From assembly GCA_024643705.1 (NCBI GenBank), contig JAHEML010000191.1, positions 1 to 7,072 on the forward strand: a DNA stretch of 7,072 bases, in the 5' to 3' direction. Positions 1 through 6,479 of the stretch are shown here, piece by piece; the first letter of the stretch is position 1, and each line of letters begins with the position of its first letter. This DNA is from Caldilineaceae bacterium (GTDB lineage: Bacteria > Chloroflexota > Anaerolineae > Caldilineales > Caldilineaceae). Under the pieces are notes generated by a model. It was not told where the DNA came from, did not search any database, and saw only the letters and a program-made list of their open reading frames with translations. The translations under genes were made by a program, and so were the position numbers.

Positions 1-947
1 ACCTCTCGTACACCCAGGGTTCCACAACGCTGATGTATGTGATGCTCTTTCTGGATGCCACGGCTATTGTGCTGGGCCGTCCGGCGCGCACGGCTATGCT
101 CCCCCAAATTGTGCCCCGGGATGTCTTCCCCAACGCGGTCACGTGGAACACAACCATGATGCAGTTGGCCTCTGTTGTTGGCCCGGCATTGGGTGGCCTG
201 ATTATCGTTTACAGCGTGTCGGCTTCTTATGTTATCTGTGCATGTGGCTCGCTCTTTTTCATCGCTATTTTAACTCGACTCAACTATCGGCCTGGCCCGC
301 GCCCCAGCCAACCCCGCAACCTGAATACACTGCTACAAGGTGTGAAGTTTGTGTGGGATGAACGCATCTTGCTCACACTCATGTCGCTTGACCTCTTTGC
401 GGTCTTGCTGGGTGGTGCGGTCTATCTGCTGCCTATTTTTGCCACAGACATTCTCAAGGCGGGAGCCACGGGCTATGGCTGGCTCCAGGCTGCGCCAGCG
501 GCAGGCTCGGCGTTGATGGCGATCTCTCTGGTCTATCTACCCCCCATGAGGCGGGCAGGCCGGGTGCTGCTGGTGGCTATTGCCGGTTTTGGGCTGGCGA
601 CAATCGTCTTTGGTTTCTCCACCTGGTTTCCCCTGTCCTGGGCCATGCTCTTTCTCACCGGCGCGCTGGACAATATCAGCATGGTGGTGCGCCAAACCCT
701 CACCCAACTGCTCACGCCGGATGAGATGCGCGGGCGGGTCTCGGCGGTGGGCAGCATCTTTGTGGGAGCATCCAATGAATTGGGCGGGCTGGAATCGGGT
801 CTGGTGGCCCAATACTTTGGGCCAGTCTTTTCCGTGGTCAGCGGCGGCATCGGCACCCTTGTCGTCGTTGTAACCGCGGCCCTGCTCTCTCCCCGGCTGC
901 TGGCCGTGGACAAGCTCCACGAAACCAAGCCGGAGAAACTACAGTAG
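1..947 (+). CDS. MFS transporter, MFS_3/EntS-like exporter (5' end outside window)
   Basis: This is the C-terminal part of a major facilitator superfamily permease, an inner-membrane secondary exporter of unknown substrate. The frame is open from base 3 with no stop, so the gene begins upstream; the ATG at 33 is internal. About 314 residues are visible. Family members are roughly 400-430 residues, so about the first three helices are missing. The visible part opens with GRPARTAMLPQIVPRD and a helix ending in GPALGG, the usual helix 4-5 signature of the enterobactin-exporter-like branch. The equivalent signature of the second half is TPDEMRGRVSAVGS, followed by NELGGLESG and a final hydrophobic helix (VVVVTAALL). 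The protein ends in a short charged tail. Several hydrophobic segments lie between these signatures. The family call is secure. The substrate (siderophore, macrolide or other drug) cannot be read from the sequence. A terminator-like hairpin follows directly. Confidence 0.9.
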   Translation, partial: LSYTQGSTTLMYVMLFLDATAIVLGRPARTAMLPQIVPRDVFPNAVTWNTTMMQLASVVGPALGGLIIVYSVSASYVICACGSLFFIAILTRLNYRPGPRPSQPRNLNTLLQGVKFVWDERILLTLMSLDLFAVLLGGAVYLLPIFATDILKAGATGYGWLQAAPAAGSALMAISLVYLPPMRRAGRVLLVAIAGFGLATIVFGFSTWFPLSWAMLFLTGALDNISMVVRQTLTQLLTPDEMRGRVSAVGSIFVGASNELGGLESGLVAQYFGPVFSVVSGGIGTLVVVVTAALLSPRLLAVDKLHETKPEKLQ

Positions 948-950
948 CCA

Positions 951-982
951 GCGGCAAGTGGCTATTTTCACCTTGCCGTTTT
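951..982 (+). terminator. Probable Rho-independent terminator after the first MFS gene
   Basis: A 7-bp perfect stem pairs CGGCAAG (952-958) with CTTGCCG (972-978). Two further pairs (959-960 with 969-970) are possible past one bulged C, closing an 8-nt loop. TTTT (979-982) follows immediately, and another TTT comes after GCC. It starts 4 nt after the stop codon of the upstream gene and ends 30 nt before the next start. The T-tract is short, so termination may be partial and the second MFS gene could receive read-through. Confidence 0.55.
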
Positions 983-1012
983 GCCTTTCATATCCCCTCA
1001 AGGGTCGTTCTT

Positions 1013-2413
1013 ATGAAATCCTCGCAAGCATCCGATACAAGTGCTGGGGTTGCCACGCCGAACAGCGACTGGGGCCTGCGCGGTCTGCTCATCGGCTTGA
1101 TGATTCCCATTGGGATGACCACGCTGAATATGTCTATGTTCAGCGTGGCCTTGCCAGCCATGCGAGACCATTTTGGCCTGGCACCCGATGTGGTGGCATG
1201 GATCACCACAGCATATAGCCTGCCCTTCGTCGTCTTTATGCCGCTGTATGGCAAACTGGGCGATGGGCTGGGCAAGGACAGACTCTTTTTGTGGGGAATC
1301 GGCCTGTTTTCTCTGGGTTCGCTCTTCTGTCTGCTGGCAGGTGATCTCTCCTGGCTGCTGGTTGGCAGAATTCTGCAAGGGATCGGCACAGCGGGAATCA
1401 ATCCACTCTGTCTGGCGATTATCGCCGATACATTTCCTGCGGAGCAGCAGGGCAAGGCTATGGGAACATGGAGTTCGGTTGGTCCGGGAGCCTCCATGCT
1501 TGGGCCGTTATTGGGTGGTTTTGCCGTAGATTACCTGGGCTGGAACTATATTTTCCTCATGAGCATCATTGCGGCAATGATTGCTTTCTATTTCGTCAAT
1601 CGTCACATTCCTTCGTTGCAAACAGACCGGCCACCTGGCTTTCTGCGAGAATTCGATTGGCTGGGCGTTCTCTTTCTGGGTGGATTCCTCGTCTTTCTCA
1701 TTTTCTATCTCTCCAGCCGCGCTCTGACAGGTGTCGAACCTCTAAGAGATTGGCGTCTTTTAGCTGCCACGCTTGCATGTGGGCTGGCATTTTGGCAGCA
1801 GGAAAAACGGACCCGTGTGCCGCTGGTCAACCTGCAACTTTACACCATCAAGAATTTTGGCACGGCTTCTTTCGTGGGTGGGTTGCGTATGGTTGTTATG
1901 GGGAGCATGGGCTTTCTGAAAGTGCTCTACCTGGCCGATGTCTATGGAATGGAGGCCACCGGCCTGGGTCTCTTTACCACCGTCTATGCCGGCGCGATCC
2001 TTGCTACCACCCGCTTGGGGGGTCAATTAGCCGACGGACCCTACGCCCGACGAGTACTGCTCACCGCATTTACCTTGCAGTTGATCATGCTGGCGGCGCT
2101 TGCCACAATAGCCCTGCCCGCGTGGGCCGCAATGGGGCTGATGCTGGGCCAAGGAATTGGCGCAGGGCTGGCTTTGGCATCGTTGCACCGCATTGCCATG
2201 CGCGATGTACCCAGCGAAGAGCGCGGCTCGGCTGCGGGTCTCTATAGCACCACCCGATTTGCGGGCAGCACATTTGGGGCGGCGATTGTTGGCGTCGCAT
2301 TGCAACAAGCAGAGCTGATCATGTCGATGGTTGGAGCATATCAGGTCGTTTTTGGGTTGGTGGCAGCCGCTTGTCTTGTCAGCCTGATTGTTTCCTGGCA
2401 GTTGGAGAAATAG
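1013..2413 (+). CDS. MFS transporter, DHA2 (EmrB/QacA-like) 14-helix family
   Basis: This is a complete 466-residue inner-membrane permease, probably a proton-driven exporter of drugs or metabolites. About 14 hydrophobic segments can be counted (near 24-48, 60-80, 90-108, 112-138, 155-172, 176-196, 214-234, 246-262, 280-305, 318-338, 346-366, 370-392, 405-430 and 438-460). That count and the length fit DHA2 rather than 12-helix families. Family signatures are visible: a motif A-like YGKLGDGLGKDR (79-90), the motif B-like GRILQGIGTAG (118-128) with its Arg, the motif C-like GPLLGG (164-169), and the inter-half FDWLG (214-218). Two positions differ from the usual pattern: the Asp of the helix-1 motif is Asn39 (LNMSMFSVALP), and WRWIFL is WNYIFL. 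The ATG at 1013 is preceded by AAGGG (1000-1004) with an 8-nt spacer. The substrate is unknown. Its position beside another MFS exporter suggests an efflux locus unrelated to the nuo genes. Confidence 0.92.
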   Translation: MKSSQASDTSAGVATPNSDWGLRGLLIGLMIPIGMTTLNMSMFSVALPAMRDHFGLAPDVVAWITTAYSLPFVVFMPLYGKLGDGLGKDRLFLWGIGLFSLGSLFCLLAGDLSWLLVGRILQGIGTAGINPLCLAIIADTFPAEQQGKAMGTWSSVGPGASMLGPLLGGFAVDYLGWNYIFLMSIIAAMIAFYFVNRHIPSLQTDRPPGFLREFDWLGVLFLGGFLVFLIFYLSSRALTGVEPLRDWRLLAATLACGLAFWQQEKRTRVPLVNLQLYTIKNFGTASFVGGLRMVVMGSMGFLKVLYLADVYGMEATGLGLFTTVYAGAILATTRLGGQLADGPYARRVLLTAFTLQLIMLAALATIALPAWAAMGLMLGQGIGAGLALASLHRIAMRDVPSEERGSAAGLYSTTRFAGSTFGAAIVGVALQQAELIMSMVGAYQVVFGLVAAACLVSLIVSWQLEK

Positions 2414-2438
2414 TCAATTGTGAAATATTCCACTTGAC
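2413..2438 (+). promoter_or_regulatory. Imperfect palindrome overlapping the -35 of the nuo promoter
   Basis: GTCAA (2413-2417) pairs with TTGAC (2434-2438), and GTG (2420-2422) with CAC (2431-2433), around the AT-rich centre AAATATTC. Two unpaired T residues sit on the left arm. The right arm is the -35 box itself, and the left arm begins in the stop codon of the MFS gene. It could be an operator for a dimeric regulator or simply a weak hairpin. No regulator gene is in the window and no known consensus is recognised. Confidence 0.25.
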
Positions 2439-2462
2439 GCAAACGACCTCTCAATTTATAAT
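2434..2462 (+). promoter_or_regulatory. Strong sigma70-type promoter for nuoB-nuoCD-nuoI (P1)
   Basis: The -35 box TTGACG (2434-2439) matches the consensus at 5 of 6 positions. The -10 box TATAAT (2457-2462) matches at 6 of 6. The spacer is 17 bp. It lies 21 nt after the stop of the upstream MFS gene. The inferred start of transcription is near 2469, giving a leader of about 175 nt before the nuoB ATG. No recognisable riboswitch is seen in that leader. Confidence 0.75.
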
Positions 2463-2515
2463 TTCCCCACGCAACCTGAGAACATGGTTCAGCAGCCTGG
2501 AAAAGCGCCGGAAAG

Positions 2516-2544
2516 TTGCATTTTTGCCTGCGCTACGGTATAGT
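2516..2544 (+). promoter_or_regulatory. Possible second promoter (P2) in the nuoB leader
   Basis: TATAGT (2539-2544) matches the -10 consensus at 5 of 6 positions. It sits 17 bp after TTGCAT (2516-2521), a weak -35 with 3 of 6 matches. Transcription would start near 2551 and give a leader of about 93 nt. It is weaker than P1 and could be a chance match, but tandem promoters are common ahead of respiratory operons. Confidence 0.35.
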
Positions 2545-2643
2545 GATAGCGTTTTCCTATGCAGATGGTCTTTTCTGTGCAGGTTGCCCAGCAGGACAAT
2601 GACGAAGTATGATGACGAAATGCATCTGATAAGGACGCAGACA

Positions 2644-3432
2644 ATGGCAACAGCTTCACCAAATTTTCCCGAAATCAAACAAGAGCAACTGCAGCCCTAT
2701 CTCCACGATTCGATTGTGGTTCCTGACGAACTGCAAGCGAACGTGCTGGTGACAACCCTGGACAAGGTCTACAACTGGAGTCGCAAGTCGTCCATGTGGC
2801 CCTTGCTCTTTGGCCTGGCCTGCTGCGCCATTGAAATGATCGCTACTGCGGCCAGCCGCTACGATCTGGCCCGCTTCGGCATGGAAGTGATGCGCCCCAG
2901 CCCCCGGCAGAGCGACCTGATGATCGTCTCTGGCACGGTGACCAAAAAGATGGTTCCTGCCATTGTGCGCATCTACAACCAGATGGCCGAACCCCGCTAT
3001 GTGCTGGCGATGGGTGCCTGCGCCACCGGCGGCGGCCCGTTCAAAGAGGGTTACAATGTGGTGAGCGGCATCGATAAGTATATTCCGGTGGATGTCTACG
3101 TCCCCGGCTGCCCCCCCACCCCCGAAGCGCTTATCTACGGCCTGCTCAAGGTCCACGAAAAGGTAGAGCGCCAGAGCATTCTCACAGTTCCCTGGTATCG
3201 CAAAGATCAATCAGAATTCGTGCCGGTTCCCCGCTTGGGGCCGGATATTTTTGATCCCCGCCAGGTTGAATTGATCAAAGAAACAACCATGAAGAAGCCC
3301 GCGGTAGCAAGTGCGGCTGCCAGTGGTGGCGATGCGGCTGCAACCCATGCCGCTGGCCCCAAAGAAGTCTCCAGCAAAGCCAAGGCTCGCATGGAAGAAG
3401 CCAAACGGCGTGCAGCGGCGAAGCGGGCATAG
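2644..3432 (+). CDS. nuoB: NADH-quinone oxidoreductase subunit B (NuoB) with a charged C-terminal tail
   Basis: NuoB is the complex I subunit that holds iron-sulfur cluster N2, the last electron carrier before quinone. It sits at the base of the peripheral arm on the cytoplasmic face of the membrane. The protein is 262 residues. The four N2 cysteines are present: the Cys60-Cys61 pair in GLACCAIEM, Cys126 in GACATGG, and Cys156 in PGCPPTP. The helix MIATAASRYDLARFG and RPSPRQSDLMIVSGTVT (84-100) are classic for the family. The conserved fold ends near residue 205. About 50 extra residues follow, rich in Ala, Lys, Arg and Glu and ending in KARMEEAKRRAAAKRA, a module also found in NuoI here. The ATG at 2644 is chosen because AAGGAC (2631-2636) lies 7 nt upstream and conserved sequence begins soon after. 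The in-frame ATG at 2599 has badly spaced ribosome-binding sequence. It is the first gene of the unit behind P1. The usual partner nuoA is absent upstream. Confidence 0.97.
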   Translation: MATASPNFPEIKQEQLQPYLHDSIVVPDELQANVLVTTLDKVYNWSRKSSMWPLLFGLACCAIEMIATAASRYDLARFGMEVMRPSPRQSDLMIVSGTVTKKMVPAIVRIYNQMAEPRYVLAMGACATGGGPFKEGYNVVSGIDKYIPVDVYVPGCPPTPEALIYGLLKVHEKVERQSILTVPWYRKDQSEFVPVPRLGPDIFDPRQVELIKETTMKKPAVASAAASGGDAAATHAAGPKEVSSKAKARMEEAKRRAAAKRA

Positions 3433-3453
3433 GAAAAGTATTATTCATCGAGA

Positions 3454-3521
3454 GACGGTGAACAGCGGGCCGAATGTATAGCCTGAAGATTGAGACCGTC
3501 CACTCGGTTTCGCAAGACCGA
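3454..3521 (+). other. Hairpin-bearing gap between nuoB and nuoCD
   Basis: The 115-nt gap carries a compact hairpin. TCGGTTT (3504-3510) pairs with AGACCGA (3515-3521), seven pairs including one G-U, around the tetraloop CGCA. A second, longer-range pairing joins GACGGT (3454-3459) and ACCGTC (3495-3500). No T-tract follows, so this is not a terminator. It could be an RNA-processing or stability element that sets subunit ratios, or it could have no function. Confidence 0.3.
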
Positions 3522-3547
3522 ACTTTACGCATGTGGAGAGGGAAGCT

Positions 3548-5377
3548 ATGAGCGCTACTCTGGTGGCAGAAGCCCCGGAACAGACGGGAACATTGGCCGA
3601 TCGATTGCCCGGTGGAATTTTGGGCACAACATCGGACGACACAGAAAAGGCCTACTTGGTTGCAGCGGATAGTATCATGGATACGCTGACCTATCTGCGC
3701 GACACAGAGGGATACGACTTCCTTTCAAATCTCACCTGTGTGGATTATCAGGGCTACAATGGCAAACAGCGCAAGGGTATTTCCGAGCGCTTTGACGTGG
3801 TCTACCACCTGTACAGTACAAAAAAGGGGGGCGGCCCCGTCGTTCTCCATGTGCCAGTGCCCAGTAACGACACCGTGCCTTCAGCCACTGCGGTTTTCCC
3901 TGGGGCCAACTTGCAAGAGCGGGAAGTCTACGACCTCTACGGCATCAAATTTGAAGGCCACCCAAATCTGCGCCGCATCCTCTTGTGGGATGGTTTCAAC
4001 GGTCATCCCATGCGCAAGGATTGGAAAGAGGCGTACTTCGACGAGGATACCAAACCCTTCCGCAGCCGTCACCCCAAAGGCAGCTACGAATTCCACGAAG
4101 ACAAATTACCCTGGGGCAAAAACACCACCTATCCTGCTGGCTGGGACCCGGATTCTTGGGAAGCGCCCGTGGCCTATGTGCCCGTGAGCCAAGCACCCAA
4201 GCACCTAAACGAAGCTCACCTGGATACAGAAAGCATCGTCGTCAACCTTGGCCCCCACCACCCCAGCACCCACGGTGTTTTTCGGATGCTCACCCGTATC
4301 GAAGGTGAGACAATTCTGGCCCTGGAACCCGAGATGGGCTATTTGCATCGCAATCACGAAAAGATTGGCGAGCGCAACACTTATCTGATGAACATGCCGT
4401 TCACCGATCGGCTGGATTACCTAAACTCCATGAGCAACAACTGGGGCTATGCCCTTGCAGTGGAGAAGTTAACAGGCATCGAAGTACCCGAGCGGGCAGA
4501 ATATATCCGGGTGATTATGGCAGAATTCACACGGATCGTGAACCACACTTGGTCGATTGGGTTTATTCTCAATGACCTGGGCGCACTACAAACCCCGGCT
4601 CTCTACGCCATCGAAGAGCGCGAGATGATTCTCGACCTTTTCGAGGAGGTCTCCGGCGCACGGCTCATGTGTAACTATTTCCGCTTCGGCGGGGTTGTGC
4701 GCGACCTACCCGCTGGCTGGCTGAAAAAAGCCCAATACCTGGCCAACGATCGCCTGCCACGTGCCCTGGACGAACTGGACAAGATGCTGTCTGAGAACGA
4801 GATCCTCATGGCACGTGGCCGGGGCGTAGGCTACCTGCCCGCCGAAGCGCTGATTTCGTTGAGCGTCTCTGGGCCGATGATCCGGGCAGCGGGCGTAGCC
4901 TACGACATCCGCAAAGCCGAACCCTATGGTGTCTACGATCGTTTCGATTTTGACATCCCCACCCTGCCCAACAGCGACATCTATGATCGTTACTACATTC
5001 GCCTGTTGGAAGCCCGCCAAAGTGTGCGCATTCTGCAACAGGCCTTGCGCGACATTCCCGGCGGCGAGACAAATGGCGCACCAGCCTATGCCTCGGCTAC
5101 CCTAAGCCAGGGCTTTGGCACGATTATGGGCGGCAAAGGTGGTTACAACCTGCGCCCACCAGAAGGAGAAGCATATGGCCGTGTTGAAGGACCAAAAGGT
5201 GAATTGGGATTCTATATTTCCAGCGATGGCAAGCCAAACCCGTGGCGGTATCACGTGCGCAGCCCTTGCTACATCAACCTGAATGCACTGGGGCCAATGA
5301 GCGTTGGCTACAAGCTGGCCGACGCTGTCGTGATTTTAGGCGCGATTGATATTGTGTTGGGTGAAGTAGATAGATAA
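3548..5377 (+). CDS. nuoCD: Fused NADH-quinone oxidoreductase subunit C/D (NuoCD)
   Basis: This single 609-residue protein joins the 30-kDa (NuoC) and 49-kDa (NuoD) subunits of the complex I Q module. NuoD supplies most of the peripheral quinone pocket next to cluster N2, and NuoC is structural. The NuoC domain covers about 20-185. Its signature runs from EREVYDLYGI (124-133) through GHPNLRRILLWDGFNGHPMRKDW (138-159, in part). A linker of about 40 residues follows. The NuoD domain starts at about 228 with LGPHHPSTHG (234-243), followed by GYLHRNHEKIGE (264-275) and DRLDY (287-291). His242 and Tyr291 are the probable counterparts of the quinone-contacting His and Tyr of NuoD. GGKGGYNLRPPEGEAYGRVE and a standard end, ILGAIDIVLGEVDR, show it is complete. 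The ATG at 3548 follows GGAGAGG (3535-3541) at 6 nt; the upstream in-frame GTG at 3533 overlaps that site. Base 3547 to the NuoD end has no frame break, so the fusion is read directly. Confidence 0.96.
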   Translation: MSATLVAEAPEQTGTLADRLPGGILGTTSDDTEKAYLVAADSIMDTLTYLRDTEGYDFLSNLTCVDYQGYNGKQRKGISERFDVVYHLYSTKKGGGPVVLHVPVPSNDTVPSATAVFPGANLQEREVYDLYGIKFEGHPNLRRILLWDGFNGHPMRKDWKEAYFDEDTKPFRSRHPKGSYEFHEDKLPWGKNTTYPAGWDPDSWEAPVAYVPVSQAPKHLNEAHLDTESIVVNLGPHHPSTHGVFRMLTRIEGETILALEPEMGYLHRNHEKIGERNTYLMNMPFTDRLDYLNSMSNNWGYALAVEKLTGIEVPERAEYIRVIMAEFTRIVNHTWSIGFILNDLGALQTPALYAIEEREMILDLFEEVSGARLMCNYFRFGGVVRDLPAGWLKKAQYLANDRLPRALDELDKMLSENEILMARGRGVGYLPAEALISLSVSGPMIRAAGVAYDIRKAEPYGVYDRFDFDIPTLPNSDIYDRYYIRLLEARQSVRILQQALRDIPGGETNGAPAYASATLSQGFGTIMGGKGGYNLRPPEGEAYGRVEGPKGELGFYISSDGKPNPWRYHVRSPCYINLNALGPMSVGYKLADAVVILGAIDIVLGEVDR

Positions 5378-5391
5378 TGTAGATAGATAAT
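5366..5391 (+). repeat. Exact 13-bp tandem duplication across the nuoCD stop codon
   Basis: GTAGATAGATAAT occurs twice head to tail (5366-5378 and 5379-5391) with no mismatch. The first copy encodes the last Val-Asp-Arg and the TAA stop. Because 13 is not a multiple of three, the second copy lies in another phase and supplies an in-frame TAG at 5384-5386 as a back-up stop. Each unit also contains GATA-like micro-repeats, which suggests replication slippage. Confidence 0.9.
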
Positions 5392-5444
5392 AAAGTGCGG
5401 GGCTTCTCGTTATTGCGGGATTGGGCCACGCGACCAGAAACATA

Positions 5445-5476
5445 AAACGTGAGATCACGCGGCCTTATTCACGTTT
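5445..5476 (+). other. Inverted repeat in the nuoCD-nuoI gap
   Basis: AAACGTGA (5445-5452) pairs perfectly with TCACGTTT (5469-5476) around a 16-nt loop. The left arm can alternatively pair with TCACG at 5455-5459. A run of seven T residues follows at 5494-5500, 17 nt beyond the stem, which is too far for a classic terminator. The Shine-Dalgarno of nuoI lies right after it (5505-5509). It could be a weak attenuator or processing site in the 139-nt gap. Confidence 0.35.
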
Positions 5477-5516
5477 CGCGTTTTACTCGTCACTTTTTTT
5501 GACCGGGAGTAACACT

Positions 5517-6401
5517 ATGTTTGGGACAGGATTGCTGAAGGGTCTGGGCGTAACGCTCAAGCACACGCTGGAAACCTTTTCCGATGATCGGAGCAAAGTG
5601 CCCGATCGGTATCGGGACAGTATCGAACTGGGCAACAACCGGCGCATCATCAACCAGCCCATCGACCAGGAAGGTCTGTTGACCATCCAATACCCAGAAG
5701 AGAAGCGGCAGTTGCCCGAACACTTCCGCTATATCCCCATGCTCATCTGGGACACAGACAAAAACGAGGACCGCTGCACCGCCTGTGGCATCTGCGCCAA
5801 AGTCTGCCCGCCCCAGTGCATCTGGATCGTGCGGGATTCCGACGCCAACGGCAAGCCAGTCACCCGGCCTGCCGAGTTTTACATCGATGCTGCCGTCTGC
5901 ATGAGTTGCAGTTTCTGCGTGGAATTTTGCCCCTTCGACGCCATCAAGATGAACCACGACTACGAATTGGCCGTCTTTGACCGCTACCCCCAACTCGTCT
6001 ACGACATGGAAGAACTGACCGTACCGTTGGAATACTACGCGGCTCTGTGGCCCACCCAATACGGCGAAGAACAGGAAAAGCGACGCAAGGACGAAGAAGA
6101 GAAAAAAGCCCAGGAAGAGGCCAAAGCCCGTGCAGCCGAAGCCAAAGCAGCAGCCGCAGCAGCCGCCCCGGCAGCCTCTTCTGGCGAAGGCAAACTGAGC
6201 AAAGCCGAAGAATTGAAGCGCAAAGCCCAAGAGCGTGCCGCCGCCAAAGCTGCTGCCAACAGCGATACAGATAGTGGCACAAGTGTAGCAGCAGCGAGCT
6301 CTGGCGACGCAGACGCCGATGCCAAAAAGGCCCGCATGGAAGAATTGAAGCGGATAGCCCAGGAACGAGCGCGACAGCGCAAAGCGGAGGCCGGCGAATA
6401 G
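5517..6401 (+). CDS. nuoI: NADH-quinone oxidoreductase subunit I (NuoI) with a long repeated C-terminal tail
   Basis: NuoI is the ferredoxin-like complex I subunit that carries the two 4Fe-4S clusters N6a and N6b, passing electrons from the NADH module towards N2. It acts in the peripheral arm on the cytoplasmic side. The protein is 294 residues. The first cluster motif has Cys87, Cys90, Cys93 and Cys97 (CTACGICAKVCPPQC, with an extra Cys101). The second has Cys128, Cys131, Cys134 and Cys138 (CMSCSFCVEFCP). All eight ligands are intact. The conserved part ends at about residue 182 (WPTQYGEE). The remaining 110 residues are a highly charged, alanine-rich, probably helical or coiled tail, unlike most NuoI proteins, which are about 140-220 residues long. 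It contains two copies of a module also present at the end of NuoB. The ATG at 5517 follows GGGAG (5505-5509) by 7 nt. The frame is open upstream to a TTG at 5421, but that stretch has no NuoI character. It is the last gene of the unit. Confidence 0.96.
   Translation: MFGTGLLKGLGVTLKHTLETFSDDRSKVPDRYRDSIELGNNRRIINQPIDQEGLLTIQYPEEKRQLPEHFRYIPMLIWDTDKNEDRCTACGICAKVCPPQCIWIVRDSDANGKPVTRPAEFYIDAAVCMSCSFCVEFCPFDAIKMNHDYELAVFDRYPQLVYDMEELTVPLEYYAALWPTQYGEEQEKRRKDEEEKKAQEEAKARAAEAKAAAAAAAPAASSGEGKLSKAEELKRKAQERAAAKAAANSDTDSGTSVAAASSGDADADAKKARMEELKRIAQERARQRKAEAGE
6171..6386 (+). repeat. Two-copy tail module within nuoI, related to the nuoB tail
   Basis: NuoI residues 219-247 and 259-290 share the order AASSG(E/D), a short spacer, then a helix-forming core. 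The cores are KAEELKRKAQERAAAK (from residue 229) and KARMEELKRIAQERARQR (from residue 271), offset by 42 residues (126 nt). The DNA stretch GAAGAATTGAAGCG occurs in both. The NuoB tail has ASGGDAA and then KARMEEAKRRAAAKRA (from residue 247), so the same module appears three times in two neighbouring genes. Confidence 0.75.
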
Positions 6402-6408
6402 CCGCCGG
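6391..6408 (+). other. GC-rich hairpin over the nuoI stop codon
   Basis: CCGGCG (6391-6396) pairs perfectly with CGCCGG (6403-6408) around a 6-nt loop that contains the TAG stop. No T-tract follows. It may protect the 3' end of the message or be coincidental. The better terminator lies about 70 nt downstream. Confidence 0.35.
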
Positions 6409-6479
6409 ACAGATGCACCACCTCACCGGTTGCTGTTGACTCCTGGCATGGGACAAGAAGGAAATGAGATTGCCAAAGG

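Noticed and set aside
1468..2247. Second + strand open frame of 259 codons inside the DHA2 gene
   Set aside because: It is out of phase with the clear transporter frame, rich in Arg/His/Trp/Cys as expected from a shifted frame, and has no membrane or domain pattern.
2371..2643. In-frame upstream extension of nuoB, including the ATG at 2599
   Set aside because: The extra 91 codons contain the promoter boxes and no NuoB-like sequence. The ATG at 2599 has its purine-rich site only 2 nt away, whereas 2644 has AAGGAC at 7 nt.
3533..3547. GTG at 3533 as the start of nuoCD
   Set aside because: It would add only five codons that are themselves the Shine-Dalgarno (GGAGAGG) of the ATG at 3548, and it has no ribosome-binding sequence of its own at a proper distance.
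5421..5516. TTG at 5421 as the start of nuoI
   Set aside because: The added 32 codons cover the inverted repeat and T-run, have no family similarity, and lack a good ribosome-binding site. The ATG at 5517 has GGGAG at 7 nt.
2644..6401. Group 4 [NiFe] hydrogenase instead of complex I
   Set aside because: NuoB, NuoD and NuoI homologues also occur in hydrogenases, but the NuoD domain has no N- or C-terminal CxxC nickel-ligand pairs. It keeps the complex I quinone-site residues and the standard LGEVDR end.
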